Shown: positions 19,695 to 28,244 of the stretch, one piece after another | Numbering within the stretch: the stretch's first letter is position 1 | How the letters are laid out: the number at the start of each line of letters is the position of its first letter | NCBI GenBank assembly: GCA_021810565.1 | Contig: JAJZIM010000007.1 | Location: 1-64,000 of the forward strand | Direction: 5' to 3' | Length of the DNA stretch: 64,000 nt | Source: Bacillota bacterium | GTDB taxonomy: Bacteria > Bacillota > Sulfobacillia > JAJZIM01 | Made by a program: the position numbers and the translations under genes | The notes under the pieces: generated by a model | Databases searched by the model: none | What the model saw: only the letters and a program-made list of their open reading frames with translations | Told to the model about the DNA's origin: nothing

Positions 19695-20681
19695 TCAGCC
19701 GACCCTGCCCAGCAGGCTGCAGCACACCTCCGCGAACTGCACCTCGAGGCCCCGCTCCTCGGCGTGGCGGATCGTCTCCTCCAGGGGGTAGGCCACCCCG
19801 TTCACCCCGGCGTCCACCGCCTCCCGCTCCAGGCGGAACTTCTCCCGACCTGCGGGGCGCGCGCAGCCCAGGGAGACCGGAATCTTTGGATGCAGGATCC
19901 TGGCCACCGCCGCGATCCGCCCCGTCTCGACCGCCGCCGGCACCGCCAGGTGCTCCATGGGCGTTCCGGGCGTGGGGCGCAGCACCACCAGCACCAGGTG
20001 GGCCGGCTCGTTGGCCGCTATCATCTCCAACGCGCGATATTCCCCGCCCAACCGGCCGTAATAAAGGCCGATGATCACGTGGGGCACCACCGCCAAGCGC
20101 TCCTCCCGCAGGCAGGCCAACGCCCGGGCGTAGTCCTCGGGCTCCTTGTCCAGATGGTAGACCTCCCGGATGGTCCGCTGGTCCCCGATGACGTCCAGGA
20201 GCACCTGGTCCACCCCCGCCTCCCGCAGCCGCACCGCTTGACGCCGGTCCACCAGGCCGGAGTGCACCAACACCTTGAGGCCCCGCTCCTTGAAGGCGGC
20301 CACGGCGGGTAGGTGCCGTTCCAAGGGCACGGCCCCGTTGCCGTCGCAACCCCCGGACAAGAGCACCCCCTGGGTGCCCCGCTCGGCCAGTTCCCCGGCC
20401 AGTTCCGCCAACCGCCCCGGATCCCGGGCGCTCACCATGGTCTTCAGGAGGCTCCCCTTACAGTGGTCGCAGTCCAAGCCGCAGCTGTCCCCCGTCAGGG
20501 TGATGTTGACGAACGACTCCGGGTGGTTGGTGTAGCAGGCGTTGCTGTAGCGGCGGGCACCGGGGGCCGAGGCGGCCAGCACCGCCGGAAAGTTGGCCCG
20601 CCGCACCGCCCAGGCTCGATCGAAGAGTTCCTCCCGGGGAAGCGCCCGGAGCTGCTCCAGCTCAGATGACCCGGCTGGCAT
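19695..20681 (-). CDS. radical SAM protein, LipS1/LipS2-type lipoyl synthase component
   Basis: 328 residues with the cluster motif CGLDCDHC, then LLSGGCDGNGAVP and GAVPLERHLPAV, a TIM-barrel radical SAM pattern related to BioB. It overlaps by 20 bases another radical SAM gene and lies downstream of lipoate ligases and GcvH-like carriers. This matches the two-protein LipS1/LipS2 lipoyl synthase described for Thermococcus and for sHdr-containing sulfur oxidisers. The predicted reaction is sulfur insertion at C6/C8 of octanoyl carriers. Which of the two is LipS1 was not determined. Confidence 0.75.
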   Translation of the reverse strand: MPAGSSELEQLRALPREELFDRAWAVRRANFPAVLAASAPGARRYSNACYTNHPESFVNITLTGDSCGLDCDHCKGSLLKTMVSARDPGRLAELAGELAERGTQGVLLSGGCDGNGAVPLERHLPAVAAFKERGLKVLVHSGLVDRRQAVRLREAGVDQVLLDVIGDQRTIREVYHLDKEPEDYARALACLREERLAVVPHVIIGLYYGRLGGEYRALEMIAANEPAHLVLVVLRPTPGTPMEHLAVPAAVETGRIAAVARILHPKIPVSLGCARPAGREKFRLEREAVDAGVNGVAYPLEETIRHAEERGLEVQFAEVCCSLLGRVG

Positions 20682-21705
20682 AGTCCGGCTCCAAATCCGC
20701 CCACAGCTCCCCCTCGATGGCGACCGCCTCTTCCGCCGAGGGGCGGTAGGGAAAGTTGCGGAAGCGCTCGCTGGGCCGCTCGTTCCCGTAGGGGCGGTTG
20801 CAGGCCACCGTCCCCGTCTCGTCGGGACAGCCGGAAGTCATGAAGGGCACCCCCCGGGCTATGATCTCCCCCACGGCGCGCCCGAAGTCCGTCAGCTGAC
20901 CGCGCGCGTTGAAGCGCATGTCCCGCAGGTGCCCCAATCCCTCGTCGACAAGGTAGCGGGCCAGCTGCACCCGCCGATACTGGCCCAGCGGCGGCTGCGG
21001 CCAGTCGGCCAGGGCGCTGCCCTCCTCGGGGAAGAAGGAAAACAGGTGGGTCACCGAGCCCCGGTCGTGGGCACTCTGGATGGTGCGGATCATCTCCTCC
21101 TCCGTCTCCCCCAGGCCCACCACCAGGTGGACGCCGGCCATGCCCGGACCGAACACCGCCACGCCCCAGTCCAGCACCTGCCAGTATTGCTCCCATCGGT
21201 GCGGGCCGCCGATGCCCCGGCCCCGATGCCGCTCGAAAAGTTCCGGCGTGGCCGCGTCCACCGCCACCGCCATCCGGTCGGCCCCGGCGTCCCGCAAGGC
21301 CGCCAACTCCCCCGGCTCATTGAAAAGGGTGGGGGTGATCAGGGCGCTGATCTTCAGATCGGTCTCCTCGCGGAAGCGCCGGATGACCATCCGGGCATCC
21401 TCCAGACACTGGCGGTGCGTCAGCATCCCCACGCACACCCGTCGGATCTGGCCGGTGACCTCCTTGGCGTGGCTCAAAACCTCCTCCAGGGAATAGGTGG
21501 GCCACTTGACGCGGATGAAGGTCTGCTCCGCCGCCTCCCGCTGCCGGGACAGCCCACAATAGCTGCAGGATCCCTTGCAGCCGTCCTCGTAGGTCAAAAG
21601 CAGGTTCAGCCCCGTCAGGCGCACGCCCTCGTTGAACCGCCCCCGCTCCAGCCCCAGGGTGATGGCCGCCGCCAGGCTGGTCTGCACTCCCTCCGGACTG
21701 TTCAT
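20662..21705 (-). CDS. radical SAM protein, LipS1/LipS2-type lipoyl synthase component (second)
   Basis: 347 residues from ATG 21705, with AAGGAGG eight bases upstream. The 4Fe-4S/SAM site is CKGSCSYCGLSRQ. It is BioB-like through HLVVGLGETEEEM. A C-terminal segment (FMTSGCPDETGTVACNRPYG) carries two further cysteines that could bind the auxiliary cluster used as sulfur donor. It is predicted to act jointly with the overlapping gene at 19695. Assignment rests on fold and neighbourhood. Confidence 0.75.
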   Translation of the reverse strand: MNSPEGVQTSLAAAITLGLERGRFNEGVRLTGLNLLLTYEDGCKGSCSYCGLSRQREAAEQTFIRVKWPTYSLEEVLSHAKEVTGQIRRVCVGMLTHRQCLEDARMVIRRFREETDLKISALITPTLFNEPGELAALRDAGADRMAVAVDAATPELFERHRGRGIGGPHRWEQYWQVLDWGVAVFGPGMAGVHLVVGLGETEEEMIRTIQSAHDRGSVTHLFSFFPEEGSALADWPQPPLGQYRRVQLARYLVDEGLGHLRDMRFNARGQLTDFGRAVGEIIARGVPFMTSGCPDETGTVACNRPYGNERPSERFRNFPYRPSAEEAVAIEGELWADLEPDYASRVI

Positions 21706-21709
21706 CAGA

Positions 21710-22750
21710 TCAACCTCCTTCGTGATAGCCGGGAAAGGCCAGCCAGGTACGCCGCACAAGCTCCCGGAAAGCCTTCCCCTCCCTGCTCCACCCCGCCAGC
21801 ATCTCCTGGCGCTTGGTCTGCGCCCGGCGCAAGCTTCCTCCCAGCTCCCGCTCCAAAAGGGCGGGGTATTCGGCCAAAAGCGCCAGGTCGCCCGCCTGCA
21901 AGGCCCGCGCGACCTGACGGCCGGCCAGGGTGCCGCTGACCACGGCGCTCAGGATGCCGGCACCGCTCACCGGGTGGGTCAGCCCCGCCGCATCCCCCGC
22001 CAGGAGCAGGTTCTCCCGCTGCACCACCGGCAGCATCCCCCCTACCGGCACCAGGCCGCCGCCCGCTGCCAGCGGCCGCCCCCGCTTCACCAAACCCCGG
22101 GGCAGGGTCTGCAGGAATTCCGCCAGGGCCCGGCGGGGGTTCCCCTCCAAGGCCACTCCGATGTTGGCCCGGTTGCCCTCCTTGGGAAACACCCAGGCAT
22201 AACCGCCGGGGAAGGCGGGCCGAAAATGGATCTGGGGCTCGGTGAACTCCCGGGACAGCTCCCGACGCTCCTGCCATGCGGCCACGAAGCCGCGGTTGCG
22301 GCTGCCCAGGTGCCGTCCCACCGTCGAGGTGGGGCCGTCGGCCCCCAGGATAACCCGGGCCTCCACGGCTTCCCCTCCCTCCAGGCGCAGCTCCCCGCCG
22401 CCGAACCACGCCCGGGTGCCGGTGATCAGGCGCGCCCCCGCCGCCACCGCCGCCTCGGCCAGCATCCGGTCGAACACCTCCCGGCGCAGCACGAACCCGG
22501 GGGCGCGCGTCAACTCCTCCTCGCCGTCGGGCAGCACGGTCTTCAACTCGGCGGTGGCCCGAGCCACGGCCGCCGACGGCAGCTCCACCCAGCGGGTCAG
22601 GGCCCGGGGCACGTACTCGGCGCACTGCACCGGCCGCCCCACCTGGCGGCGCCGCTCCACCAGGAGCACCTCCAAGCCCGCCGCGGCCGCCGTCCGGGCG
22701 GCCAGGCTGCCGGCCGGGCCCGCCCCTACCACCGCCAGATCACACCGCAT
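21710..22750 (-). CDS. geranylgeranyl-reductase-family FAD oxidoreductase
   Basis: 346 residues beginning LAVVGAGPAGSLAARTAA, a Rossmann FAD motif. It also has VGRPVQCAEYVPRAL and LLLAGDAAGLTHPVSGAGIL, both diagnostic of the geranylgeranyl reductase branch. The start ATG 22750 overlaps the ligase gene. Related flavoproteins recur in sHdr-LipS clusters, where a role in lipoate assembly or reduction is suspected. The substrate is unknown. A lipid-saturating function is the alternative. Confidence 0.82.
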   Translation of the reverse strand: MRCDLAVVGAGPAGSLAARTAAAAGLEVLLVERRRQVGRPVQCAEYVPRALTRWVELPSAAVARATAELKTVLPDGEEELTRAPGFVLRREVFDRMLAEAAVAAGARLITGTRAWFGGGELRLEGGEAVEARVILGADGPTSTVGRHLGSRNRGFVAAWQERRELSREFTEPQIHFRPAFPGGYAWVFPKEGNRANIGVALEGNPRRALAEFLQTLPRGLVKRGRPLAAGGGLVPVGGMLPVVQRENLLLAGDAAGLTHPVSGAGILSAVVSGTLAGRQVARALQAGDLALLAEYPALLERELGGSLRRAQTKRQEMLAGWSREGKAFRELVRRTWLAFPGYHEGG

Positions 22751-24284
22751 CGTCGGCCGCGGCTCGGTCCAGGACGCGGCGCAGCACCTCCAGGCGCAGG
22801 GTGGTTTCCCGCTCATAACGTCCCTGGTGGGCCTCCCGCTCCTGGCCCAGGTCGTAGCAGGTCACGTCGTCGATATCCACCAGCACCCCCGGCAGGCCGG
22901 CCGCCTCGAAATCCGCCAGGTGCTTCTGGTAGAAGGCGGCGCAGCAGGCCCCCACGAAGGAGTGCACCCCTTTGGCCTTGAGCCTGGCCAGGGTCTCCTC
23001 CAACTCCTCGTAGTTGTTGATGCTGACGGGCACCAGGCCGCGCTCCTCGGCCATGCGGTAGGCTTCGCCCACGGTGCACCGCCCGCATTTCGCGCACTCG
23101 TCCTGCAGCCGGTGCTCGCACCACAGGGGCTTGGCGCAATAGGGCAAGAGCAGAGCCCCCGCCCCTCGCACCTCCCGCAGCGGCCGCACCACGGGGAACA
23201 CGGCGTTGGCCTCTTCCTCCGCCAGGCCCAGTCGCCGATATTCGGCCCGCTCCCCCGCCCGCAACAGGGCGCGCAGGAAGTCCTCCGGGGTCACGCCCGG
23301 GGTGGAGCGTCCCTCCTCCCGGAAGAAGGTCTCCAGCCGCTCCCGCAAGGCCGCCTCCTCCAGGGGGGCGTGCTTGAGCGCCGCCTCCAGGTCGTAGACC
23401 AACCGCTCCGGGAAGGCGAAGAAGTCGCCGGTGATCAGCACGCTTTGCACCATCCCGGCGTCGGCCACCAGGCTCACCCGGATCAGCCCGCCGGGCGCCT
23501 TGTGCACACCCAAAAGCTCGCGGCGGGTGTCCCGCGCTCGGCGCAGGTGCACCCACTCCGGCGAGCGATAGCGGGGAAGCCGCTCCCGCAAGAGCTCCTC
23601 CTCCGCCGCGGTGAGCCCGCCGGGCTCGAAAGCCGTCTCCAGCACCCGGGCGAAGCCTCGCGCCAGGGCGGCTTTCACCGCCTCCAGCGGCGGCACGTGC
23701 CCCAACTCCCGGGACAGCCAGGTGACCCGCTCCCGGAAGGACTGGACCTCCTTGTCCCGCAGCTTCTCCGCCGGCAGGCGCAGGGAGCGCAGCATCTCCT
23801 CCACCGGGAAATCGATGAGCAGGGTGCCCTGGAACAGGAAGGCGCCCTCCAGGGCCGTGCCCCCGGTGCCGGAGATCTTGCGGCCCTCCACCTCGATGTC
23901 GTTGGCCGGACGGAAGGAGGCGGCCACGCCGAGCTCGGCCAAGCCCAGGATGGCCCCTTGGCACAAGCGCCGGTAGGTATCTTCGGCCCGGCCCAGGTAG
24001 CCGGCGGTGATGATCTCCCAACCCAGTTGGCTGCGATCCCAGTAGAGGGCGCCGCCGCCGGTGATGCGCCGGTTGATCTCCACGCCGTGGCCGCGGCAGT
24101 AGTCCTCCCGCACCTCCTGCTCCACCGCCTGGTGGTAGCCCACCAGGACGCAGGGCGGGTCAAACTGCAAGAAGCGCAGGGTGTCGGGCACCAGCCCGCG
24201 GCTGCGGGCGGTGAGCACCACCTCGTCCAGAGCCATGTTCTCGGCCGCCGGGCGCGCCCCGGTGTCCAGGAGGCGCCAGCTCAT
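22740..24284 (-). CDS. lipoate-protein ligase fused to a DUF116 domain
   Basis: 514 residues. Positions 1-250 are an LplA/BPL-type ligase with NRRITGGGALYWDRSQ and VEGRKISGTGG, including the catalytic lysine. A helical accessory region follows. About 370-505 match DUF116, a cysteine-rich domain: LPYCAKPLWCEHR, CAKCGRCTVGEAY and FVGACCAAFY suggest a metal or Fe-S site. ATG overlaps the preceding carrier gene (ATGA). It is predicted to load octanoate or lipoate onto the GcvH-like carriers. The DUF116 role is unknown and may link ligation to LipS or redox state. Confidence 0.85.
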   Translation of the reverse strand: MSWRLLDTGARPAAENMALDEVVLTARSRGLVPDTLRFLQFDPPCVLVGYHQAVEQEVREDYCRGHGVEINRRITGGGALYWDRSQLGWEIITAGYLGRAEDTYRRLCQGAILGLAELGVAASFRPANDIEVEGRKISGTGGTALEGAFLFQGTLLIDFPVEEMLRSLRLPAEKLRDKEVQSFRERVTWLSRELGHVPPLEAVKAALARGFARVLETAFEPGGLTAAEEELLRERLPRYRSPEWVHLRRARDTRRELLGVHKAPGGLIRVSLVADAGMVQSVLITGDFFAFPERLVYDLEAALKHAPLEEAALRERLETFFREEGRSTPGVTPEDFLRALLRAGERAEYRRLGLAEEEANAVFPVVRPLREVRGAGALLLPYCAKPLWCEHRLQDECAKCGRCTVGEAYRMAEERGLVPVSINNYEELEETLARLKAKGVHSFVGACCAAFYQKHLADFEAAGLPGVLVDIDDVTCYDLGQEREAHQGRYERETTLRLEVLRRVLDRAAADDAV

Positions 24285-24709
24285 CCCTGCGCCGCCGCGC
24301 GGCACAGGGGATCGCGGGCCAACTCCGCGTCCAGCCACCGCCGGAAGGCCGCTGCCTCCAGCAGATCCCCTGGACCCTCGGCCCGGAAGGTGAAGAGCCA
24401 GCCGGCCCCGTAGGGCTCGCGGTTCACCGCCCGGGGATCCTCGGCCAGGGCACCGTTCACCGCCGTGACCACCCCGTCCGCCGGGGCATACAGCTTGCCC
24501 ACCCACTTGCCCGACTCGATGCTGCCGCACGGCTCCCCCGCCTTCAGGCGCACGCCCACCGCCGGCAGCTCCACATAGAGCACGTCCCCCGCCGTGTCGG
24601 CGGAGTAGTGGGTGGTCCCCACCGTCCAGGAAGCCTCCTCGCGGCGCACCCACTGGTGGTGGGTGTCGTAGGCCAGGTCATCCGGAAAGTCCCACTGCCC
24701 GATCCGCAC
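24281..24709 (-). CDS. GcvH-like lipoate-binding protein (third copy)
   Basis: 142 residues with the GcvH fold: YDTHHQWVRREE, GDVLYVELPAVG and IESGKWVGKLYAPADGVV, where the lysine is the expected lipoylation site. The helical C-terminus is longer than in ordinary GcvH. It differs from the two carriers at 25766 and 26222 by lacking their cysteine-containing ends. It overlaps genes on both sides (ligase ends). It could serve sHdr or be a carrier used during lipoyl assembly. Confidence 0.82.
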   Translation of the reverse strand: MRIGQWDFPDDLAYDTHHQWVRREEASWTVGTTHYSADTAGDVLYVELPAVGVRLKAGEPCGSIESGKWVGKLYAPADGVVTAVNGALAEDPRAVNREPYGAGWLFTFRAEGPGDLLEAAAFRRWLDAELARDPLCRAAAQG

Positions 24710-25763
24710 CTGCTCCCGCCTCCTTCTCCGGCGGACGGCCCCGCAGGAGTTGGTGCAGCTGTCGCCACCCCAATGCTCCGGGGTATCCTGCCCGCCATGT
24801 GCTCCATATGTTCTCCAGCTCCGGGTCCTCCACCTGCCGCCCCCTAAGCTTCCGGGCCAGCCGATGGCCGCTGTCCCCCGGCAGGGCCGGCGACGGCTCG
24901 AAGGACAGCTCCTCCACCCGCCCTTCCCGCAAGAGCAGCAAGGCCACCACCTCGGCCCCCGCTGCCGCCACCCGCCGCTCGGACAGGTACAGCCCCTCGG
25001 CGATCTTCACCTCCCGGTGGGCCGGCCGCCGTCCCGGCTCCGCCAGCCACCCCGGATCCAACAGCCGCTCCCGCAGCGCCTCCTTGCGGGCCAGGAGGGC
25101 CGCGTCGGGCACCGCCGGGGACAGATCCGCGAACAGCTCCCCAAAGCCCGCGATCAGGGCCTCCTCCACCGCTGCGGGGTCGGGGGTGAACCCCAACTCC
25201 CGGCGCATGGTGGTCAGGTTCGCGGCCATGGCCGCGGCGGCCCGCTCCTTGAACGCCGCCGAGGCCCTGAGCGGCCCCACCATCTCCTCCACCGGAAAGT
25301 CCAGCAGCAGGTTCCCCACGAAGACGTAGTGGTCCTCGATCTCCCCGGCCCCGTTGCCGGAGATCTTGCGCTCGCCCACCCACAGATCGCAGGGAGGCCG
25401 GTGCCGGGCGGCGATCCCGAACTCGGCCAGGGCCAGCCGGGCGGGCTCCAAGAACCGCCGGTAGAACTCCTCCCGCCGGGCGGGCAGGCCGGGCCGGTGC
25501 CGGTGCACCACCACCTGAAAGAAAACCTGCTGCCGGTCCAGGTAGACCAGCCCCCCTCCCACCTCCCGGCGGAAGAGGGGCAGTCCCCTGCGGTCACAGT
25601 ACTCCCGGTCCACTTCCCAGGCCAGGTCCTGGTGGTATCCCAGACACAGGTAGGGGCTGGCCGGACGGCACAGCACCACCCCCTCCCGCCCCAGGCGGGG
25701 CAGGGCGTGGTAGAAAAGCTGCGAGTCCGCCCACTCCACCTCTCCCAGACGGTACAGCTCCAT
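24678..25763 (-). CDS. lipoate-protein ligase (LplA family), stand-alone
   Basis: 361 residues with LPLFRREVGGGLVYLDRQQ and VGERKISGNGAG, the LplA substrate loop and catalytic lysine, and a C-terminal accessory domain. ATG 25763 follows directly on the LbpA stop. This is a second ligase in one operon and diverges clearly from the DUF116 fusion. In sHdr clusters a dedicated ligase (sLplA) loads LbpA, and this gene lies next to the LbpA copies. Confidence 0.85.
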   Translation of the reverse strand: MELYRLGEVEWADSQLFYHALPRLGREGVVLCRPASPYLCLGYHQDLAWEVDREYCDRRGLPLFRREVGGGLVYLDRQQVFFQVVVHRHRPGLPARREEFYRRFLEPARLALAEFGIAARHRPPCDLWVGERKISGNGAGEIEDHYVFVGNLLLDFPVEEMVGPLRASAAFKERAAAAMAANLTTMRRELGFTPDPAAVEEALIAGFGELFADLSPAVPDAALLARKEALRERLLDPGWLAEPGRRPAHREVKIAEGLYLSERRVAAAGAEVVALLLLREGRVEELSFEPSPALPGDSGHRLARKLRGRQVEDPELENIWSTWRAGYPGALGWRQLHQLLRGRPPEKEAGAGADRAVGLSG

Positions 25764-25765
25764 GC

Positions 25766-26215
25766 CTATTTGGCGCACTTGAAGCAGATGAAATTCTCCG
25801 CTTGCACCTTCTCGCCGTAGGCCTTAACGGCCGCCGTCCCGTAAAGCACCTGGCCCTTCTCTTCCTCCAGGCGGGTAGGTCGGATGCGCACCACCCAGCC
25901 CGCCCCGTAGGGTTCCTTGTTCACCATGATGGGCTCCTCTTTCAGGACCTCGTTGTGCCCCACCACCTCGCCCGTGAACAGGACCGGCACCGGACCCACC
26001 CACTTGCCGCTCTCCACCGTGGCCGCCGATTTCTTGCGCTCCAAGACGGTCCCCAGCTTCTTCGGCTTCACATGCAGGATCTGCCCGGCCTTGGTCTGGG
26101 CCACGTCGGTCATCCCCATCACCAGGGTGCCGTCGGGCTCGAGCCGCCCCCAGACGTTCTCCTCCACGTCGTAGAAAAGATCCTCGGGAAAGTCACAGCC
26201 GTTGATGGTAGCCAA
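25766..26215 (-). CDS. lbpA: lipoate-binding protein LbpA (GcvH-like), copy 2
   Basis: 149 residues. N-terminal INGCDFPEDLFYDV, lipoyl site VESGKWVGPVPVLFTGEVV, then EPYGAGWVVRIRP; the C-terminus ends ENFICFKCAK. The fold and lysine match GcvH, but it belongs to the LbpA type linked to sHdr sulfur oxidation, where the bound lipoate is thought to be the sulfur-carrying arm. The TTG start has AAGGAG nine bases upstream. The paired cysteines at the tail are not part of GcvH. Confidence 0.88.
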   Translation of the reverse strand: MATINGCDFPEDLFYDVEENVWGRLEPDGTLVMGMTDVAQTKAGQILHVKPKKLGTVLERKKSAATVESGKWVGPVPVLFTGEVVGHNEVLKEEPIMVNKEPYGAGWVVRIRPTRLEEEKGQVLYGTAAVKAYGEKVQAENFICFKCAK

Positions 26216-26221
26216 TGGGCA

Positions 26222-26665
26222 TCACTCCTTGGCGCAGGAGTAGTTCTCCTCTTGCAGCTTCTTCCGGTAGGCCTCGACGCCCTCCTTGCCGTAGACCAGG
26301 GCCGCCTTCTCGGCCTCCAGGTCGGCGGGTTTCAGCTTGACGATCCAGCCGGCTCCGTAGGGATCCTTGTTGATGATGGAGCCGTCCTTGTTCAGGTCGT
26401 CGTTGGCGGCCACCACCTCACCGGTGAAGGGGGCCGGAACCGGCCCCACCCACTTGCCGCTCTCCACCGTGGCCGTGCTCTTGCCCTTGGCCAGGGTTGC
26501 TCCCACCCGCTTGGGGTGGGCATAGAGGATCGCCCCGGCCCGGGATTGGGCCGGATCGGTCATGCCCACGGTCACCGTGCCGTCCCCCTCCAGCCTGGCC
26601 CACACGTGCTTGTCCACGTCGTAGTACAGATCCTCGGGGATGTTGCACTTGTTGATTTCCGCCAC
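26222..26665 (-). CDS. lbpA: lipoate-binding protein LbpA (GcvH-like), copy 1
   Basis: 147 residues, a close paralogue of the next gene: INKCNIPEDLYYDVDKHVWA, VESGKWVGPVPAPFTGEVV with the lipoylated lysine, and a C-terminus ENYSCAKE. It lies three bases from hdrB2, so it is co-translated with the sHdr complex. It is the most likely primary substrate-carrying partner of sHdr. Confidence 0.88.
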   Translation of the reverse strand: MAEINKCNIPEDLYYDVDKHVWARLEGDGTVTVGMTDPAQSRAGAILYAHPKRVGATLAKGKSTATVESGKWVGPVPAPFTGEVVAANDDLNKDGSIINKDPYGAGWIVKLKPADLEAEKAALVYGKEGVEAYRKKLQEENYSCAKE

Positions 26666-26668
26666 CTA

Positions 26669-27583
26669 TCAAACCACTCCTCTCTTTTTCAGGGCCTCGG
26701 AAGCACCGGAGTACTGGAGTCCCAACCCCACGTCCTTTGCCGACCCGCCGAAGGCCAGGCCCAAAAGTTGCGTGAAGTAGGTGACCGGCATCTGGATGGA
26801 GTCGCCGAAACGGCTCTTCAGGTCGTTGTAGCGCACGTCCAGGGCCGCGCCGCACAGCGGGCAGTTGGTGGTCAGAACATCCGCTCCGGCCTGCCGCGCC
26901 TGCTCCAGGACCGACGCGGACAGCTTCAGGGAGTTGTCCTCGTCCCCCAGGGCGTGGCCGCCGCCGCAGCAGTCGGTCTTGCCGTCCCACTCCACCACCT
27001 CGGCGCCGGCGGCCCGGAGGAGTTCGTCCATGAAGACCGGGTACTCGGGATTGTCATGCCGGGCGTCCTTGCCGGCGGCAGAGTAGATCTTGGGCCGCAC
27101 GTAGAGGCAGCCGTAGTAAGTAACCACCTTGAGACCCTTGAGCGGCCGCTTCACCTTGGCCTTGACGGCGTCGGGGCCGTGCTCGTTGAACAGATACTCC
27201 AGGAAGTGGCGCACGTCCGACTTCCCGTCGTAGGCGGGCTCCCCGGCCTCGCCTAAAAGCTGGTTCACGTCCTCCACCAGGGTCGGGCGCTTCTTCATCT
27301 CCGTGGTGGCCCGCCGCATGGTGTAGTGGCAGCCGTTGCACGGCGTCACCAGGGAATCGGCGTTCATGTGCTTCTTGGCCAGGGCCAGGTTGCGGGCCGG
27401 CAAGAGGTAGGAGGAAAGCTCGTCCGCCCGCTTGGCCTCGATGGCCCCGCAGCAGCTGTAGTCGTCGATGGTCGCCAGCTCCACGCCCAGGGCCCGGGCC
27501 GTGAACTTGGCCGACTCGTCGTAGGACTTGCCGAAACCCTCCAAGGAGCATCCCGGGAAATAGGCTACCTTCGCCACCGCCAT
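26669..27583 (-). CDS. hdrB2: sHdr subunit B2 (HdrB-like, two CCG domains)
   Basis: 304 residues with two cysteine-rich CCG domains: FPGCSLEG / YSCCGAIEAK / PCNGCHYT, and YYGCLYV / DCCGGGHA / NCPLCGA. Both are complete, consistent with binding the noncubane 4Fe-4S clusters of heterodisulfide reductase HdrB. In sHdr, B and C subunits form the site where sulfur bound to lipoate or a thiol is oxidised in the cytoplasm. It starts with ATG directly after the hdrC2 stop. Confidence 0.9.
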   Translation of the reverse strand: MAVAKVAYFPGCSLEGFGKSYDESAKFTARALGVELATIDDYSCCGAIEAKRADELSSYLLPARNLALAKKHMNADSLVTPCNGCHYTMRRATTEMKKRPTLVEDVNQLLGEAGEPAYDGKSDVRHFLEYLFNEHGPDAVKAKVKRPLKGLKVVTYYGCLYVRPKIYSAAGKDARHDNPEYPVFMDELLRAAGAEVVEWDGKTDCCGGGHALGDEDNSLKLSASVLEQARQAGADVLTTNCPLCGAALDVRYNDLKSRFGDSIQMPVTYFTQLLGLAFGGSAKDVGLGLQYSGASEALKKRGVV

Positions 27584-28243
27584 CTAATGCGCCCCCCCTG
27601 CCGCGGCCCGGCGCCGCTTCAGCACTTCCTGCATGCCCTTCCAGTGCTTCACCTTGGCCCCGCCGAAGAGCTTCATCTGGCCCTTCAGCATCATCTGCAT
27701 GCCCATCCCGGCCCGTTTGGCCAGCTCGCCGGCCCGGCCGGTCTTCAGGTAGAACTCCTGGCCCATCTTGGCTTCCTCGATGCGACCGTGGTTGGTGACC
27801 TGGTCCATGAAGATCTCGGCGAACACCTCGGCGTTGGTCGGCTTGGCGTACACGCCGCGCCGCTCCAAAAGGGCGGTGATGGCCCCCACCACGTCGGCGG
27901 TGTTGACCTCCTTGGGGCAGCGGTGGGTACATTTTTGGCAGGAGGCGCAGCGCCAGATCTGGTCCGACTTGGCCCGGATCTCCTCCCAATCCCCCAGGCG
28001 CACCAGGTCGATGAACTGCCGGGGGTTGAAGCCGTCCACATAGGGGTTCATGGTACACCCGGCGGAGCAGGTGCCGCACTGCCAGCATTTTGCGAGGCTC
28101 TCGCCGCCGGGCAGGGTCATGGTCTCCTTCAGCAGAGCGTCGTCGAAGGGATCGGTCTCCACCCGGAAGGGCAGGAAGTTCATCCACTCCCCGGTCAGCT
28201 CCACGCCGTCGACGACCACCGTGGGGCTCTGGGCAACCGCCAA
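27584..28243 (-). CDS. hdrC2: sHdr subunit C2 (HdrC-like ferredoxin)
   Basis: 219 residues containing two 4Fe-4S motifs, CWQCGTCSAGC and CASCQKCTHRCP, in the HdrC arrangement, and a basic helical C-terminus (GGAKVKHWKGMQEV). It passes electrons between HdrA flavin and HdrB. The TTG start has GGGAGG upstream. It lies two bases from hdrA and is fused translationally to hdrB2. Confidence 0.9.
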   Translation of the reverse strand: MAVAQSPTVVVDGVELTGEWMNFLPFRVETDPFDDALLKETMTLPGGESLAKCWQCGTCSAGCTMNPYVDGFNPRQFIDLVRLGDWEEIRAKSDQIWRCASCQKCTHRCPKEVNTADVVGAITALLERRGVYAKPTNAEVFAEIFMDQVTNHGRIEEAKMGQEFYLKTGRAGELAKRAGMGMQMMLKGQMKLFGGAKVKHWKGMQEVLKRRRAAAGGAH

Positions 28244-28244
28244 C

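Noticed and set aside
24285-24653. N-terminal 123-residue extension of the ligase-DUF116 gene
   Set aside because: It is Gly/Arg-rich shadow of the overlapping GcvH-like gene; ATG 24284 is coupled to that gene's stop.
26222-26665. Glycine cleavage H protein of a glycine cleavage system
   Set aside because: No gcvT or gcvP is nearby, and the carrier sits in an sHdr operon with cysteine tails.
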